A stretch of 64,000 bases of DNA from Devosia sp. XK-2. Lineage in GTDB: Bacteria; Pseudomonadota; Alphaproteobacteria; Rhizobiales; Devosiaceae. The translations under genes and the position numbers were made by a program. Under the pieces are notes generated by a model. The model worked only from the letters and a program-made list of their open reading frames with translations, made no database searches and had not been told where the DNA came from. Location: NCBI RefSeq assembly GCF_037113415.1, contig NZ_CP146608.1:2438501-2502500 (forward strand), in the 5' to 3' direction. This document shows positions 1-8,586 of the stretch, in pieces (within the stretch, counting starts at the first letter, position 1; each line of letters opens with the position of its first letter).

Positions 1-1
1 T

Positions 2-670
2 CTGCTGACAGTCGTGTTGCCCTCGGGCATTCTGTTCCTGGCCATCCCCCATGTCGGGGCCGGCTTCGTTACGCTGACGGGTGCCCTGCCTCCCATTTTT
101 ACCTACGCCCTGGCCCTTCTGCTGCGGTTTGAACCGCCCAATGGTCTGCGGGCTGGCGGCGTGCTGGCCGGTGTCGCGGGCGTGGCGGTCCTGGGCTGGT
201 CCAAATTCACCCTGGCCGACGCCGACCCGGTCTGGATCGTGGTCACTTTGCTCGTGCCGGTCATTGTGGCCAGCGCCAATATCTACCGGGCCCGCTCCTG
301 GCCGAAGGGAGCAACCGCCTTGTCCCTGGCGCCTCTCATGTTGACCGGCGCCAGCTTTTGGCTGGCCATAATCACCATAGGTGGCGGAGATCTGGTGCCG
401 GCCCACCTGGCGTCCGGCGCCCCCATCATACTGGCGCTGCAGATCGCGGTGATGACGGCGCTCTACATCATGTATTTCGTGGTGCAGCGCTATGCCGGAA
501 CGGTCTATTTCAGCCAGATCGGCTCAATTGCCGCCGTTTTCGGCACCATCCTGGCCACACTCTGGTTCCACGAGGTCATGCCACCCCTGCTCGGCCTGTC
601 GGCCGCTCTATTGGCTCTCGGCGTCGCGGGCGTAACGCTTGGCCAATTGCTGGTGCGCCACGACAGATAA
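2..670 (+). CDS. EamA/DMT-family transporter, 5' truncated by window edge
   Basis: Inner-membrane drug/metabolite-transporter superfamily protein (EamA type), probably an exporter of small metabolites; substrate unknown. The frame is open to base 2, so the real start lies outside the window; the GTG at 14 is just an internal codon. About 220 residues remain, with six to seven hydrophobic helices and short basic loops, corresponding to the second half of a usual 290-300 residue protein. It ends four bases before the convergent methyltransferase gene. Family call is firm from hydrophobic pattern and style; function is inferred only at family level. Confidence 0.8.
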   Translation: MLTVVLPSGILFLAIPHVGAGFVTLTGALPPIFTYALALLLRFEPPNGLRAGGVLAGVAGVAVLGWSKFTLADADPVWIVVTLLVPVIVASANIYRARSWPKGATALSLAPLMLTGASFWLAIITIGGGDLVPAHLASGAPIILALQIAVMTALYIMYFVVQRYAGTVYFSQIGSIAAVFGTILATLWFHEVMPPLLGLSAALLALGVAGVTLGQLLVRHDR

Positions 671-674
671 ACCC

Positions 675-1652
675 TCAGGCTGCGCGATCGCCATCGCCGG
701 CCAGTTCATTGGCAGCGCTCACCACCACGTCCGGCCGCCGCGCCACCACCAATATGCCGGTGATTGGTGCGCCACGGTCAAAGCGCAGCACCGCCGTTTC
801 GTATCGCAGCACCTCGAGTCCCGCCGCCACCAGCGCCTCGCGTGTCGCGGCAATGCCATGGGCATAACGCAGGCTGGGCCTGAGGAACAAAGCTTCGTCC
901 CCGTCATGCGCTTCCAGCGAAAAGGCCACCAGCCCGCCCGGCTTAAGGGCGGGCATCAGGGCCGCAAGCACCGGCTGCAACGCCCCGCAATAAATCAGCA
1001 CATCGGCCGCCGTCACCAGGTCCACATCGGCCCGGCGCGCATTGAGCGTGGCCACCAGCTCGGCCTTTTGCAGCCTGTCATAAATGCCCTTGCGCGCTGT
1101 CTCTGCGATCATGGCCGCCGAAATATCCACGCCTTCGAGATGCGCCACCTTGGCGCGCACCCGCTCGCCCATCAGCCCGGTGCCGCAGCCCAGGTCCAAC
1201 GCGTGCTCGAACCCCTCAAGACCCAGCCGCTCCATCTCCTCGCTGACCAGGTCCATCAGCAGATCCGGCACCCGATAGCCCAGCTTACCCACCAGCGAGT
1301 CTTCAAATTGCGGCGCATATTGATCGAACAGCGCCTCGACATAGCCAATGGCCGTGCCCTCGCCCGCCGGTCCCGCATCATGGGCAGCCAGCTTCAGCCG
1401 TGCGCCGAAAACACCGTCATCGTCCAGCGCTTCCAGCCGCCGCCAGGCCGCGATCGCGCCCGACACATTGCCGCTCTTTTCGTGAAAGCTACCCACCATG
1501 TCCCAACCGGCAGCCCAGTCCGGTACCAGTTCGAGCGCCTGATCCATCAATTCGGCCGCAGCCGCATGGTCACCCTGTTCGGCCAGCATGCGGGCATAGT
1601 CCGCGCGCCGGTCGGCGATCACATCGCCGGAAGAAAAGAACGCCTTGATCAA
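675..1652 (-). CDS. TPR-containing class I SAM-dependent methyltransferase
   Basis: 325-residue cytosolic protein. Residues about 10-95 form alanine-rich helical repeats of TPR type (ADYARMLAEQGDHAAAAELM, then a second unit with AWRRLEAL). A Rossmann methyltransferase domain follows, with the glycine-rich SAM loop DLGCGTG at 153-159, an acidic VDIS at the end of strand 2, and a post-I motif around AADVLIYCG. The TPR-plus-methyltransferase architecture is widespread in Hyphomicrobiales; the substrate is not known. Its 3' end almost touches the preceding transporter gene (convergent). Confidence 0.85.
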   Translation of the reverse strand: MIKAFFSSGDVIADRRADYARMLAEQGDHAAAAELMDQALELVPDWAAGWDMVGSFHEKSGNVSGAIAAWRRLEALDDDGVFGARLKLAAHDAGPAGEGTAIGYVEALFDQYAPQFEDSLVGKLGYRVPDLLMDLVSEEMERLGLEGFEHALDLGCGTGLMGERVRAKVAHLEGVDISAAMIAETARKGIYDRLQKAELVATLNARRADVDLVTAADVLIYCGALQPVLAALMPALKPGGLVAFSLEAHDGDEALFLRPSLRYAHGIAATREALVAAGLEVLRYETAVLRFDRGAPITGILVVARRPDVVVSAANELAGDGDRAA

Positions 1653-2163
1653 GACGAAAAACTTTCAAGAGAACCGGCCCCATTCAGCGCGGCGCGCGGG
1701 ATTTGCCGCAATCCGCGGCCAAAGGCAAGCAAATTGGATAGGGCCAAACCTGTGCGCTTTGCCGTCTGTGACCAAAAGTTCACTTTCCATCCGCCCGGAC
1801 TCGATTAAATATCGGCGAACCAGTGGCATTTGCCCCTCTCTGCCTTTCCATTGGTGACTGCGCGCCAGGCGCCAGCCCGTCCAGCACCGTCCAGGTGTTG
1901 GAGACAATTTAGGCCAAGACCTTGTTTTCCTGAAAGGATTTGCCATTCTTTCGGGCGTTTTGTCATGTCTACACGACATATTGATGCCTCCCTGTTTTCA
2001 GGCTAGGCTTCGCGCCATCGAATATTGCGGCCGACTGATCTGAAGACGCGAATTCCATTCGCAACTGCTGACGTCATCTTCCGATATTTCGATATCAACT
2101 AGGTTCCGGCCAGGTGCACGGCCTGAACCGATCCAGCAGCGACTGCACGAGGGAACGCGCAAC
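1653..2163 (+). promoter_or_regulatory. 510-base gene-free stretch; probable long cspA leader in its 3' half
   Basis: No convincing gene lies here. A 104-codon open frame on the minus strand (1665-1979) has no ribosome site or recognisable domain and is left out. The 3' part is less GC-rich than its surroundings (for example 1917-1985 and 2040-2100). Cold-shock genes of the CspA family usually have a 100-200 base structured 5' UTR that acts as a thermosensor. This stretch is the natural candidate, but I could not fix a promoter or transcription start. Confidence 0.35.
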
Positions 2164-2373
2164 ATGGCAACTGGTACCGTTAAGTGGTTCAACGGCCAAA
2201 AAGGCTACGGCTTCATTCAGCCGGATGAGGGTGGGGCGGACGTTTTTGTTCATATTTCCGCCGTCCAGCGCTCGGGCCTGAATGGCCTGGATGAAGGCCA
2301 GAAGGTCACCTACGAAATCGTCAAGGACAAGCGGACCGGCAAATCCGCCGCCGACAACCTGACGGCTTCCTGA
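2164..2373 (+). CDS. cspA: Cold-shock protein, CspA family
   Basis: 69-residue single cold-shock domain, a small OB-fold single-stranded nucleic-acid chaperone acting in the cytoplasm on mRNA. RNP1 (KGYGFI, residues 14-19) and RNP2 (VFVHI, 27-31) are intact, as is the N-terminal TGTVKWFN strand. Length is typical for the alphaproteobacterial short Csp (68-70 aa). It is monocistronic, with a long upstream leader and a strong terminator 20 bases downstream. Which of several csp paralogues it is cannot be told from one window. Confidence 0.95.
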   Translation: MATGTVKWFNGQKGYGFIQPDEGGADVFVHISAVQRSGLNGLDEGQKVTYEIVKDKRTGKSAADNLTAS

Positions 2374-2393
2374 TCCACGAGCGACAAATTACG

Positions 2394-2425
2394 GGCGTAC
2401 CCAGAACCGGGTGCGCCTTTTTCTT
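2394..2425 (+). terminator. Rho-independent terminator of cspA
   Basis: Nine-base stem GGCGTACCC / GGGTGCGCC (one T-G pair) with a six-base loop, followed by TTTTTCTTT. It sits 20 bases after the cspA stop and just before the convergent dehydrogenase gene. Confidence 0.9.
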
Positions 2426-2428
2426 TGT

Positions 2429-3562
2429 CTATTCGCCCGCCCGCGCCACGCGGATCAGCTGGCCATTGCCCGCATCGGTGATCAGGTAGAGCGCCCCGTC
2501 CGGCCCAACCGTCACATCCCTGATGCGGCCGAGCGTTCCGGCAAATAGCCGCTCTTCCCCCACCACCTCGTTACCCTCCATGTCCAGCCGCACCAGCACG
2601 GTGCCGCTGAGACCGCCCAGCACCAGATCGCCCTGCCAATCGGCAAACATCTCACCCTCGTAAAAATCCAGTCCCGACGGCGAGATCGAGGGGTCCCAAT
2701 AATATATCGGCTGTTCGAGCCCCGGCTGTGCCTGCCCCACACCGATCGGGCTGCCGTCGTAATTGGTCCCATAGGCGATTTCCGGCCAGCCGTAATTCTT
2801 GCCGGCCTCGACCAGGTTCAGTTCATCCCCGCCGCGCGCACCATGCTCCACGGCAAATAATGCACCATCGCTCTCGCGCAAGGTGGCGCCCTGCGGGTTG
2901 CGATGCCCGATGCTCCAGAATTCCGGCGCCCAGCCTTCGATTTTCGGATTGTCCGCCGGCACCGATCCATCCGGCGCAATCCGCACCACACCGCCGGCCA
3001 GGTCCGCCGGGTTTTGCGCCCTTGCACCATTGCCGCGCTCGCCCAGCGTCACGAACAGGTTGCCGTCATGGCCGACAACGATGCGCGACCCGAAATGCCG
3101 CGTCGAGCCGTCGAAATTGTTCATGCGGAAAATGATCGCCTGATCAACGAGTTGGCCGCTATTGCCGTTTGTCTCCAGCTTTGCCGCCATCACTGCCGTC
3201 CCGGTGCCACCCTGGCCCGGCTCGGAAAAGCTCAGATAGAGCTGTCCGGTCTGGGCAAAATCCGGGGCCAGCTCCACATCGAGCAAACCGCCCTGCCCTT
3301 GGGCCACCACGTCGGGCACCCCTTCTATGGGATCGCCCACCACGCCATCGGCGATGATCCGCAATCGCCCCGGCCTCTCGGTCACCAGAAAGCGCCCATC
3401 GGGCAGAATGGAGAGCGCCCAGGGATGTTCCAGCCCATCAGCCAGCACCGTCGCTTCCAGTTGACCGGCGCTGCTCTCGGCCGTTTCCTGCGCGGCCGCC
3501 GGAGACAGGGCAACAGCGCCACCCGCCAGCAGCGCGGCGATAAACCTGATGCAATCGGCCAT
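2429..3562 (-). CDS. PQQ-dependent sugar dehydrogenase (soluble aldose dehydrogenase family)
   Basis: 377-residue secreted beta-propeller enzyme of the glucose/sorbosone dehydrogenase family (E. coli YliI/Asd type), which oxidises aldoses to lactones in the periplasm with PQQ. A signal peptide (residues 1-24, ending AAA-QE) is followed by the family hallmarks: LEHPWALSILPDGRFLVTER, GQGGLLDVELAPDF, the GHRNPQG segment, EHGARGGDELN with its catalytic-site histidine, and NYGWPEI. Length fits the family. No PQQ biosynthesis gene is in the window, so whether the cell makes the cofactor or scavenges it is unknown. Confidence 0.9.
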   Translation of the reverse strand: MADCIRFIAALLAGGAVALSPAAAQETAESSAGQLEATVLADGLEHPWALSILPDGRFLVTERPGRLRIIADGVVGDPIEGVPDVVAQGQGGLLDVELAPDFAQTGQLYLSFSEPGQGGTGTAVMAAKLETNGNSGQLVDQAIIFRMNNFDGSTRHFGSRIVVGHDGNLFVTLGERGNGARAQNPADLAGGVVRIAPDGSVPADNPKIEGWAPEFWSIGHRNPQGATLRESDGALFAVEHGARGGDELNLVEAGKNYGWPEIAYGTNYDGSPIGVGQAQPGLEQPIYYWDPSISPSGLDFYEGEMFADWQGDLVLGGLSGTVLVRLDMEGNEVVGEERLFAGTLGRIRDVTVGPDGALYLITDAGNGQLIRVARAGE

Positions 3563-3933
3563 GGCAAAACCTCCTTGAGAAATCTCCAGCCACCGGACCG
3601 GGCATAGATGGCCTCAGCAAGGCAGGATGCGCAGTTTCGCATCCTCAGGGCACAACAGATTTGCACCATTTGGCCCTTGCACCCTTGTGTAAACTCCCCA
3701 TCTCCTTGCCGTACCCCGGCTTGACCGGAACGCAGCGGTTGGGCAAGCTGGCTTGCATCTCCCACTTAAACTTGTCGTGACGCGATTGGCCGAACGGAGT
3801 TTGGCAGGGAGACACCGTGCCGGGCACAGGATGCCGGACATGGTCCAACATCAATTTCAGGCCTGTCGCGGCCCGGATAACCCGGTCATGCGGCGGCTTT
3901 TGTTATGCCGAGCCCACTGGAGGCAGCACAATT
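3563..3933. other. 371-base gene-free stretch between divergent dehydrogenase and greA
   Basis: It holds the promoters of both neighbours. I see one 8-bp hairpin, AGGATGCG / CGCATCCT, near 3631-3653, with no T tract. The GreA ribosome site GGAGG is at 3919-3923. Open frames reading through here into greA are extensions beyond the real start. Confidence 0.5.
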
Positions 3934-4407
3934 ATGGACAAGGTTCCGATGACGGTTCAGGGCCACAAGGCCCTTGCGGCTGAGTTCGAACATCGCACCA
4001 GCAACGAGCGCCGTCGCATTATCGACGCCATTGCTGAAGCCCGCGCCCACGGCGATCTGTCTGAAAACGCAGAATATTCCGCCGCCAAGGAGCAGCAGAG
4101 CCTCAATGAAGGCCGCATCAAGGAGCTCGAAACGCTTCTGGCGCTGGCCGATATCATCGATGTCAGCAAGTTGAGTGGTGACACCGTCAAGTTTGGCGCC
4201 ACCGTCACCTTCATCGATGAAGATACCGAGGAAGAAAAGACCTATCAGGTCGTGGGCGATCCCGAGGCCGATGCCTCTGCTGGCCGCATCTCGATTTCCT
4301 CGCCGCTCTCCCGCGCCATGATCGGCAAGGAGGAAGGCGATTCGTTCGAGGTTGCCGCGCCCGGCGGCGCCAAAAGCTATGAGATCGTCAAGATCCGCTA
4401 CGTCTAG
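3934..4407 (+). CDS. greA: Transcription elongation factor GreA
   Basis: 157-residue factor that inserts its coiled coil into the RNA polymerase secondary channel and triggers cleavage of backtracked RNA. The N-terminal coiled coil (residues 6-75) carries the acidic tip within [19 protein letters not shown], including the DLSENAEY signature. The C-terminal FKBP-like domain ends EIVKIRYV. The frame is open upstream, but the ATG at 3934 has GGAGG ten bases before it and gives the canonical MDKVPMT start and family length, so it was chosen. Confidence 0.97.
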   Translation: MDKVPMTVQGHKALAAEFEHRTSNERRRIIDAIAEARAHGDLSENAEYSAAKEQQSLNEGRIKELETLLALADIIDVSKLSGDTVKFGATVTFIDEDTEEEKTYQVVGDPEADASAGRISISSPLSRAMIGKEEGDSFEVAAPGGAKSYEIVKIRYV

Positions 4408-4453
4408 CGCCTAAACTTTAGGCACCAGCCGAAATTCCTGTGTCTTTCCTGTT

Positions 4454-4490
4454 CACTCCCGCCGGCATCTGTGCGGCGGGAGTGACTTTG
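4454..4490 (+). terminator. Terminator-like hairpin after greA
   Basis: Eleven-base perfect stem CACTCCCGCCG / CGGCGGGAGTG with a nine-base loop, but only a weak T-rich tail (ACTTTGCCTT). It lies between greA and trxB and probably reduces read-through. Confidence 0.6.
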
Positions 4491-4564
4491 CCTTGAAACT
4501 GTGCGCCTTCGCCTCTTAAGTAAGAGACGAGGGAGTATTCCTGACCTGTTGGAGAGGCGTCGCG

Positions 4565-5515
4565 ATGCACGCGAAAGTCATCATTATTGGCTCCGGCCCG
4601 GCCGGCTATACCGCCGCCATCTATGCAGCGCGCGCCATGCTCGAACCGGTAATGATCCAGGGCCTGCAGCCCGGCGGTCAATTGACCATCACGACCGATG
4701 TCGAGAACTATCCCGGCTTTGCCGACGTCATCCAGGGCCCCTGGCTCATGGACCAGATGAAGGCTCAGGCCGAGCATGTCGGCACCCGCATCGTCAATGA
4801 CATCATCGTCGAGGTCGATCTGGACAAGCGCCCCTTCGTGCTGACCGGCGACAGCGGCGACACCTATACCGCCGATAGCCTGATCATCGCTACCGGCGCC
4901 CAGGCCAAATGGCTTGGCCTGCCCTCCGAACTGCAATTCCAGGGCTTTGGCGTTTCCGCCTGCGCCACCTGCGATGGTTTCTTCTATCGCGGCAAGCAGG
5001 TGCTGGTGGTCGGCGGCGGCAATACCGCGGTCGAGGAAGCCCTGTTCCTCACCAATTTCGCCGAAAAGGTTATCGTCGTGCACCGCCGCGACGAGTTCCG
5101 CGCCGAACGCATCCTGCAGGAGCGCCTGTTCAAGCATCCCAAGATCGAGGTGCGCTGGAACACTGAAGTCGCCGAGGTTGGCGGCACCTCCGCGCCGCCA
5201 TCGGTCAATTCGGTCACCCTGCGCAATACGCTGACGGGCGAAACCTATGACCAGCCGATCGACGGTGTCTTCGTCGCTATTGGCCACGCGCCGGCAACCT
5301 CGATTTTCGCGGGCAAGCTCGACATGAAGCCTGGCGGCTATCTGCAGGTAAAGCCCGGCACGACCGAAACCAATGTGCCCGGCGTCTTTGCGGCCGGCGA
5401 CGTTACCGACGATGTTTACCGGCAGGCCGTCACGGCTGCCGGCATGGGCTGCATGGCCGCGCTCGATGCCGAACGGTTCCTGGCCGAATACGAACTGGCC
5501 GAGGCGGCGGAATAA
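4565..5515 (+). CDS. trxB: Thioredoxin-disulfide reductase
   Basis: 316-residue cytosolic FAD enzyme that passes electrons from NADPH to thioredoxin. FAD-binding GSGPAG is at residues 9-14, the redox-active CATC at 133-136, the NADPH-binding GGGNTA at 150-155 followed by HRRDEFRA, and the second FAD motif is GVFAAGDV near 277-284. Length is normal for low-molecular-weight TrxB. A ribosome site GGAGAGG precedes the ATG. It is followed 116 bases later by the LysR-type gene on the same strand, an arrangement shared with rhizobial trxB-lsrB. Confidence 0.97.
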   Translation: MHAKVIIIGSGPAGYTAAIYAARAMLEPVMIQGLQPGGQLTITTDVENYPGFADVIQGPWLMDQMKAQAEHVGTRIVNDIIVEVDLDKRPFVLTGDSGDTYTADSLIIATGAQAKWLGLPSELQFQGFGVSACATCDGFFYRGKQVLVVGGGNTAVEEALFLTNFAEKVIVVHRRDEFRAERILQERLFKHPKIEVRWNTEVAEVGGTSAPPSVNSVTLRNTLTGETYDQPIDGVFVAIGHAPATSIFAGKLDMKPGGYLQVKPGTTETNVPGVFAAGDVTDDVYRQAVTAAGMGCMAALDAERFLAEYELAEAAE

Positions 5516-5631
5516 TCCCGTACATGCAGCGCGTCAGTCATACCACCGTCACAATTTTTGCGCCTCCCTCGCCTCCGGTCTGGGTTGCGGCCCGACCTGG
5601 CTGAGAACACACAAAAGAAAGCGCCGCGAAC

Positions 5632-6525
5632 ATGCTCGACTGGGACAAGCTACGGATCTTCCACACCGCCGCCGAGTCGGGTTCTTTCACCCATGCCGCC
5701 GAAAAGCTCGGCATGAGCCAGTCGGCGGTCAGCCGCCAGATTTCCGCGCTGGAAGATGATCTCGGCCTCAAGCTCTTCATCCGCCATGCGCGCGGCCTGG
5801 TGCTCACCGAAGTGGGCGAGCAGCTCTTCCGCACCGCGCACCGCATGCATTGGGAACTGCAGCAGGTCGAAACCCAGATGTCCGAAAGCCAGGACGTCCC
5901 GACCGGCCCGCTGATCGTCACCACCACGGTGGGTATCGGTTCCACCTGGCTCAGCTCGCGCCTGGACGAATTCCTCAAGCTCTATCCGCTGATCCAGCTC
6001 GAAATCCGTCTCAATGATGCCGAGCTGGACCTGGCCATGCGCGAGGCCGACGTTGCCATCCGCCTGCACCGCCCCAACCAGTCCGAAATGATCCAGCGCA
6101 AGCTGTTCACAGTCCACAACCACTTCTATGCCGCCGATACCTATATCGATGAGCATGGCATGCCGTCCTCGCCCGAGGATCTGGATAATCACCGCATCAT
6201 CAGCTTCGGCGAGCCCGTGCCGTCCTATCTGGGCGATATCAACTATCTCGAGCGCATGGGCCGCGCCGATTCCAGCCCCCGCCGCGCGGCGCTGCGCGTC
6301 AACGCCATCTACGGCATGATGCAGGCCTGCCGCGCCGGCATCGGCATCGCCATGCTGCCCGACTACGTCACCGAGAAAGAGGATGGCCTGGTCCAGATTC
6401 TCCCCGAGATCGAACTGCCCGCCTATGAGGCCTATTTCGTCTATCCGCCCGCCCTCAAAAACTCCAAACGCGTCGGCGTCTTCCGCGACTTCCTGGTTTC
6501 GAAAGCACGCGAGTGGAGCTTCTAG
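5632..6525 (+). CDS. lsrB: LysR-type regulator, LsrB/VtlR-like
   Basis: 297-residue LTTR: N-terminal winged helix-turn-helix (residues 4-63, AAEKLGMSQSAVSRQISALE) and a C-terminal effector domain. Position right after trxB and overall sequence style match the rhizobial LsrB / Brucella VtlR group, which links redox state and envelope genes. Only one cysteine is present (C232, in MMQACRAGIG); from memory rhizobial LsrB uses several cysteines for redox sensing, so this copy may sense by a single thiol or not at all. The symbol rests on context and similarity in style. Confidence 0.75.
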   Translation: MLDWDKLRIFHTAAESGSFTHAAEKLGMSQSAVSRQISALEDDLGLKLFIRHARGLVLTEVGEQLFRTAHRMHWELQQVETQMSESQDVPTGPLIVTTTVGIGSTWLSSRLDEFLKLYPLIQLEIRLNDAELDLAMREADVAIRLHRPNQSEMIQRKLFTVHNHFYAADTYIDEHGMPSSPEDLDNHRIISFGEPVPSYLGDINYLERMGRADSSPRRAALRVNAIYGMMQACRAGIGIAMLPDYVTEKEDGLVQILPEIELPAYEAYFVYPPALKNSKRVGVFRDFLVSKAREWSF

Positions 6526-6535
6526 GCAGGCGCCT

Positions 6536-6787
6536 TCAGTCTGCGTTCCAGTCAGCGACTCGCTCGAAAAGTCCAGTAAAAGGAAAGTCTGGCTTGACCA
6601 GGCGCCATATCTCGCCGCTATCGAGATGTTGAAACCACTCTTCGTCAAAGCCGCCCACGCTGTATGGAGCGGACACGGGCACCTTGATGGCCGTTCCACC
6701 TGCTATCTGTTCCATAATCCAGGCTTCAAAGCGAAGGACTTCACCTGGACTGCGAAAGCCATCTATTTTCTCCCAGTAGTTTGTCAT
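6536..6787 (-). CDS. Small conserved hypothetical protein
   Basis: 83-residue soluble acidic protein beginning MTNYWEKIDGFRSPGEVLRF, rich in aromatic residues (EEWFQHLDSGEIWRLVKPDF). No signal peptide or membrane segment. It reads as a real, non-shadow protein of the kind often seen as stand-alone immunity-like proteins, but I cannot name a domain. It is convergent with lsrB (11 bases apart) and divergent from the HAD gene. A GTG six bases upstream (6793) is an alternative start. Confidence 0.6.
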   Translation of the reverse strand: MTNYWEKIDGFRSPGEVLRFEAWIMEQIAGGTAIKVPVSAPYSVGGFDEEWFQHLDSGEIWRLVKPDFPFTGLFERVADWNAD

Positions 6788-6829
6788 TTCCACATCCAGC
6801 CGAGCCGTTAGGCCCTATGGTACAATGCC

Positions 6830-7537
6830 ATGCCTCGCATCACCACCATCGCCCTCGATGCCGATGACACCCTCTGGCAAAACGAGCAATTCTTCCGCCT
6901 GACCGAACAGCGCTTTGCCGATCTGTTGCGCGACCATACCGACGCCCCCGATCTCAATGACCGCCTGATCACCGCCACGGCGCGCAATCTGCAATTCTAT
7001 GGTTTCGGCGCCAAGAGCTTCACCCTCTCCATGCTCGAAACGGCCCTGGAAATCACCGAGCACCGTGTCCCCGGCACGGTCATTGCCGAAATTCTCGCTG
7101 CCGGCCGCGAACTGCTCGATTATCCGCTCGAAACCCTGCCCTATGTTGACGCGGCCCTCGAGCACCTGCAGCACAAATACCGCCTGATCCTGATCACCAA
7201 GGGCGACCTTCTCGATCAGGAGCGCAAGCTTGCCGCCTCCGGCCTTGCCGAATATTTCGCCGCCGTCGAGGTGGTCTCCGACAAGACCGAGCCGGTCTAT
7301 CGCCGCATCTTCGAGCGGCATACCGAGGGCGCCGAGCACACCATCATGGCCGGCAATTCCCTCAAGTCCGACATTCTGCCCGCTCTGGCTGCCGGCGCCT
7401 TCGCCGCCTATGTCCCGCACGACCTCACCTGGTCTTATGAGCATGCCGAAGAGCCCCAGGGCCGATCGCGCTATGTCCGCATTGCGCATCTGGGCGAGTT
7501 GCAGAGCGCCATCGACCGTTTCGAATCGCAGAGCTGA
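6830..7537 (+). CDS. HAD-superfamily hydrolase
   Basis: 235-residue cytosolic phosphatase-like enzyme. Motif I DADDTLW (residues 10-16) carries both aspartates, motif II is ILITKGD, motif III a lysine in VVSDKTEPVY, and motif IV GNSLKSDI. An alpha-helical cap (about 18-95) separates motifs I and II, the type I cap arrangement. DADDTLW and MAGNSLKSDILPA are typical of a group annotated only as HAD hydrolase; the substrate is unknown. Confidence 0.85.
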   Translation: MPRITTIALDADDTLWQNEQFFRLTEQRFADLLRDHTDAPDLNDRLITATARNLQFYGFGAKSFTLSMLETALEITEHRVPGTVIAEILAAGRELLDYPLETLPYVDAALEHLQHKYRLILITKGDLLDQERKLAASGLAEYFAAVEVVSDKTEPVYRRIFERHTEGAEHTIMAGNSLKSDILPALAAGAFAAYVPHDLTWSYEHAEEPQGRSRYVRIAHLGELQSAIDRFESQS

Positions 7538-7777
7538 GCCTGGGCTGGGGGTCGGCGCCCCGGATTCGACCACAAACAATGCGCAGCGCCTGCATCAATT
7601 TGCAGCACGCCGCCCTAAACGCGGTCACAAATCACCCTCCAAAACCGGGGCAACCCACCGTACTGGAGCGCATGATCGTTGATTTTGTTATCTTTTTTCG
7701 CCTCCCATGCATGTTTTGCATGGCAGACATAACCTGAAGCGGATTGGCGTACCGCCACGTCGCCCCTATATGCCCAC
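7538..7777. other. Gene-free spacer before the small-RNA cluster
   Basis: No credible protein. There is a hairpin CCATGCA / TGCATGG near 7704-7722, and a T tract at 7691-7697. The segment ends in the presumed promoter of the first small RNA: TTGGCG at 7744-7749, 16 bases, then CTATAT at 7766-7771. Confidence 0.5.
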
Positions 7778-7893
7778 CCATCACAGCGGGTGTTTCTCCT
7801 CCCTCCCTTGCGCCCGCTGCGTTCCCTCCTGACAGACCTCGTGCCTGTCCTCCTTAGGGCCCTGCTCTCCCCTCGAGCGGGGCCTTTCTTTTT
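7778..7893 (+). ncRNA. Putative anti-Shine-Dalgarno-loop small RNA, unit 1 (CcsR/cuckoo-type)
   Basis: A hairpin AGCGGGTG / CGCCCGCT (7785-7818) exposes CTCCTCCCTCCC (7796-7807) in its loop. A CCCTCCT-containing linker with a short GACAG / CTGTC hairpin follows. The 12-bp terminator (7856-7886, TTTCTTTTT tail) has TCCCCTC as its loop. A sigma-70-like promoter (TTGGCG-N16-CTATAT) lies just upstream. Loop-exposed CUCCUCCC is the hallmark of CcsR / cuckoo small RNAs of alphaproteobacteria. The 5' end is inferred from the promoter. Confidence 0.7.
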
Positions 7894-7985
7894 GCCCTTC
7901 TGGTTTGGCCAAGCCCTGCAAAAACGCATGGCTGACATGTCACTTTCGGGATTGTCTATCAAACCGGTAGAGTTCATATAGGACC

Positions 7986-8182
7986 CATCGCTGAGGCGCG
8001 CTCCGATCTCCTCCTCCCTTCGGACCCCGCATCGCGATACCGGACCAAGGATCTTCTCCTCCTCCCTAGATCCAAGGTCCATGGCAGAGCGGCATATTCC
8101 TCCTCCCTTGCTCCTCTGCCCCACTTTCGATTTGGCTTCGGCCCTATCATCAGGCCCCATCTCCGGATGGGGCCTTTTTTTT
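7986..8182 (+). ncRNA. Putative anti-Shine-Dalgarno-loop small RNA, unit 2 with three motif loops
   Basis: Three successive hairpins each show CCTCCTCCC in the loop: TCCGA / TCGGA (8002-8024); GGACC-AA-GGATCT / AGATCC-AA-GGTCC with a symmetric AA internal loop (8042-8080); and GGCAGAG / CTCTGCC (8083-8120). The terminator AGGCCCCATC-TCCG-GATGGGGCCT is followed by eight T (8152-8182). A promoter TTGTCT-N17-CATATA is at 7952-7980. It shares 28 identical bases (8128-8155) with unit 3, so the two are duplicates. The 5' end is inferred. Confidence 0.75.
8152..8182 (+). terminator. Terminator of small-RNA unit 2
   Basis: Perfect ten-base stem with TCCG tetraloop and an eight-T tail. Confidence 0.95.
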
Positions 8183-8314
8183 CGGCACCTGGGCCAACCT
8201 GTCATCAACCTGTCGGTCTGCCTAGAAAACGGACAGATTGTCGCTGTGCCTAATGCATAGCAGTTATGATGCGGAATGCATTGCTGACCAAAAGGTCAAA
8301 TCCTATATTCAAAG

Positions 8315-8512
8315 CGTCGACAGGACGCCGCTCCGTATCCTCCTCCCTCGGACCCGCGTTAGTCGACACCGGATCGAAACCGCATCCTCCTCCCGCGGCG
8401 ACGATCCACCGGTCTGGTGCAAATCCTCCTCCCTTGCATCTGGGCCATCACTTGCGATTTGGCTTCGGCCCTATCATCAGGCTCCAACTTCGGTTGGAGC
8501 CTCTTTTTTTGC
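8315..8512 (+). ncRNA. Putative anti-Shine-Dalgarno-loop small RNA, unit 3 with three motif loops
   Basis: Same architecture as unit 2: TCCG / CGGA (8332-8352), GGATCG plus inner CCGC / GCGG (8371-8407) and TGCAA / TTGCA (8418-8438), each with CCTCCTCCC in or at the loop. The shared 28-base block is at 8455-8482, and the terminator AGGCTCCAAC-TTCG-GTTGGAGCCT plus CTTTTTTT at 8479-8510. Stem sequences differ from unit 2 while pairing is kept, which supports a real RNA. The promoter TTGCTG-N16-CTATAT (8281-8308) sets the inferred start. Confidence 0.75.
8479..8510 (+). terminator. Terminator of small-RNA unit 3
   Basis: Perfect ten-base stem with TTCG tetraloop and T-rich tail. Confidence 0.95.
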
Positions 8513-8586
8513 CCGCCGACGGCCCGCGAATCTGCATAGCAGCACTTCCGATTGCGCGTTTGTGCTGGCCTCGCCTCTATTGGATA

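Noticed and set aside
639..1808. Long plus-strand frame opposite the TPR-methyltransferase
   Set aside because: Shadow of the minus-strand gene; rich in His, Gln and Arg with no domain.
1665..1979. 104-codon minus-strand frame between the methyltransferase and cspA
   Set aside because: No ribosome site, no domain, and a low-complexity start; more likely the cspA leader region read backwards.
7796..8436. Recurrent CCTCCTCCC motifs considered as a CRISPR-like or tandem repeat array
   Set aside because: Spacing is irregular, the repeats are only nine bases and sit in hairpin loops of separate transcripts with terminators.
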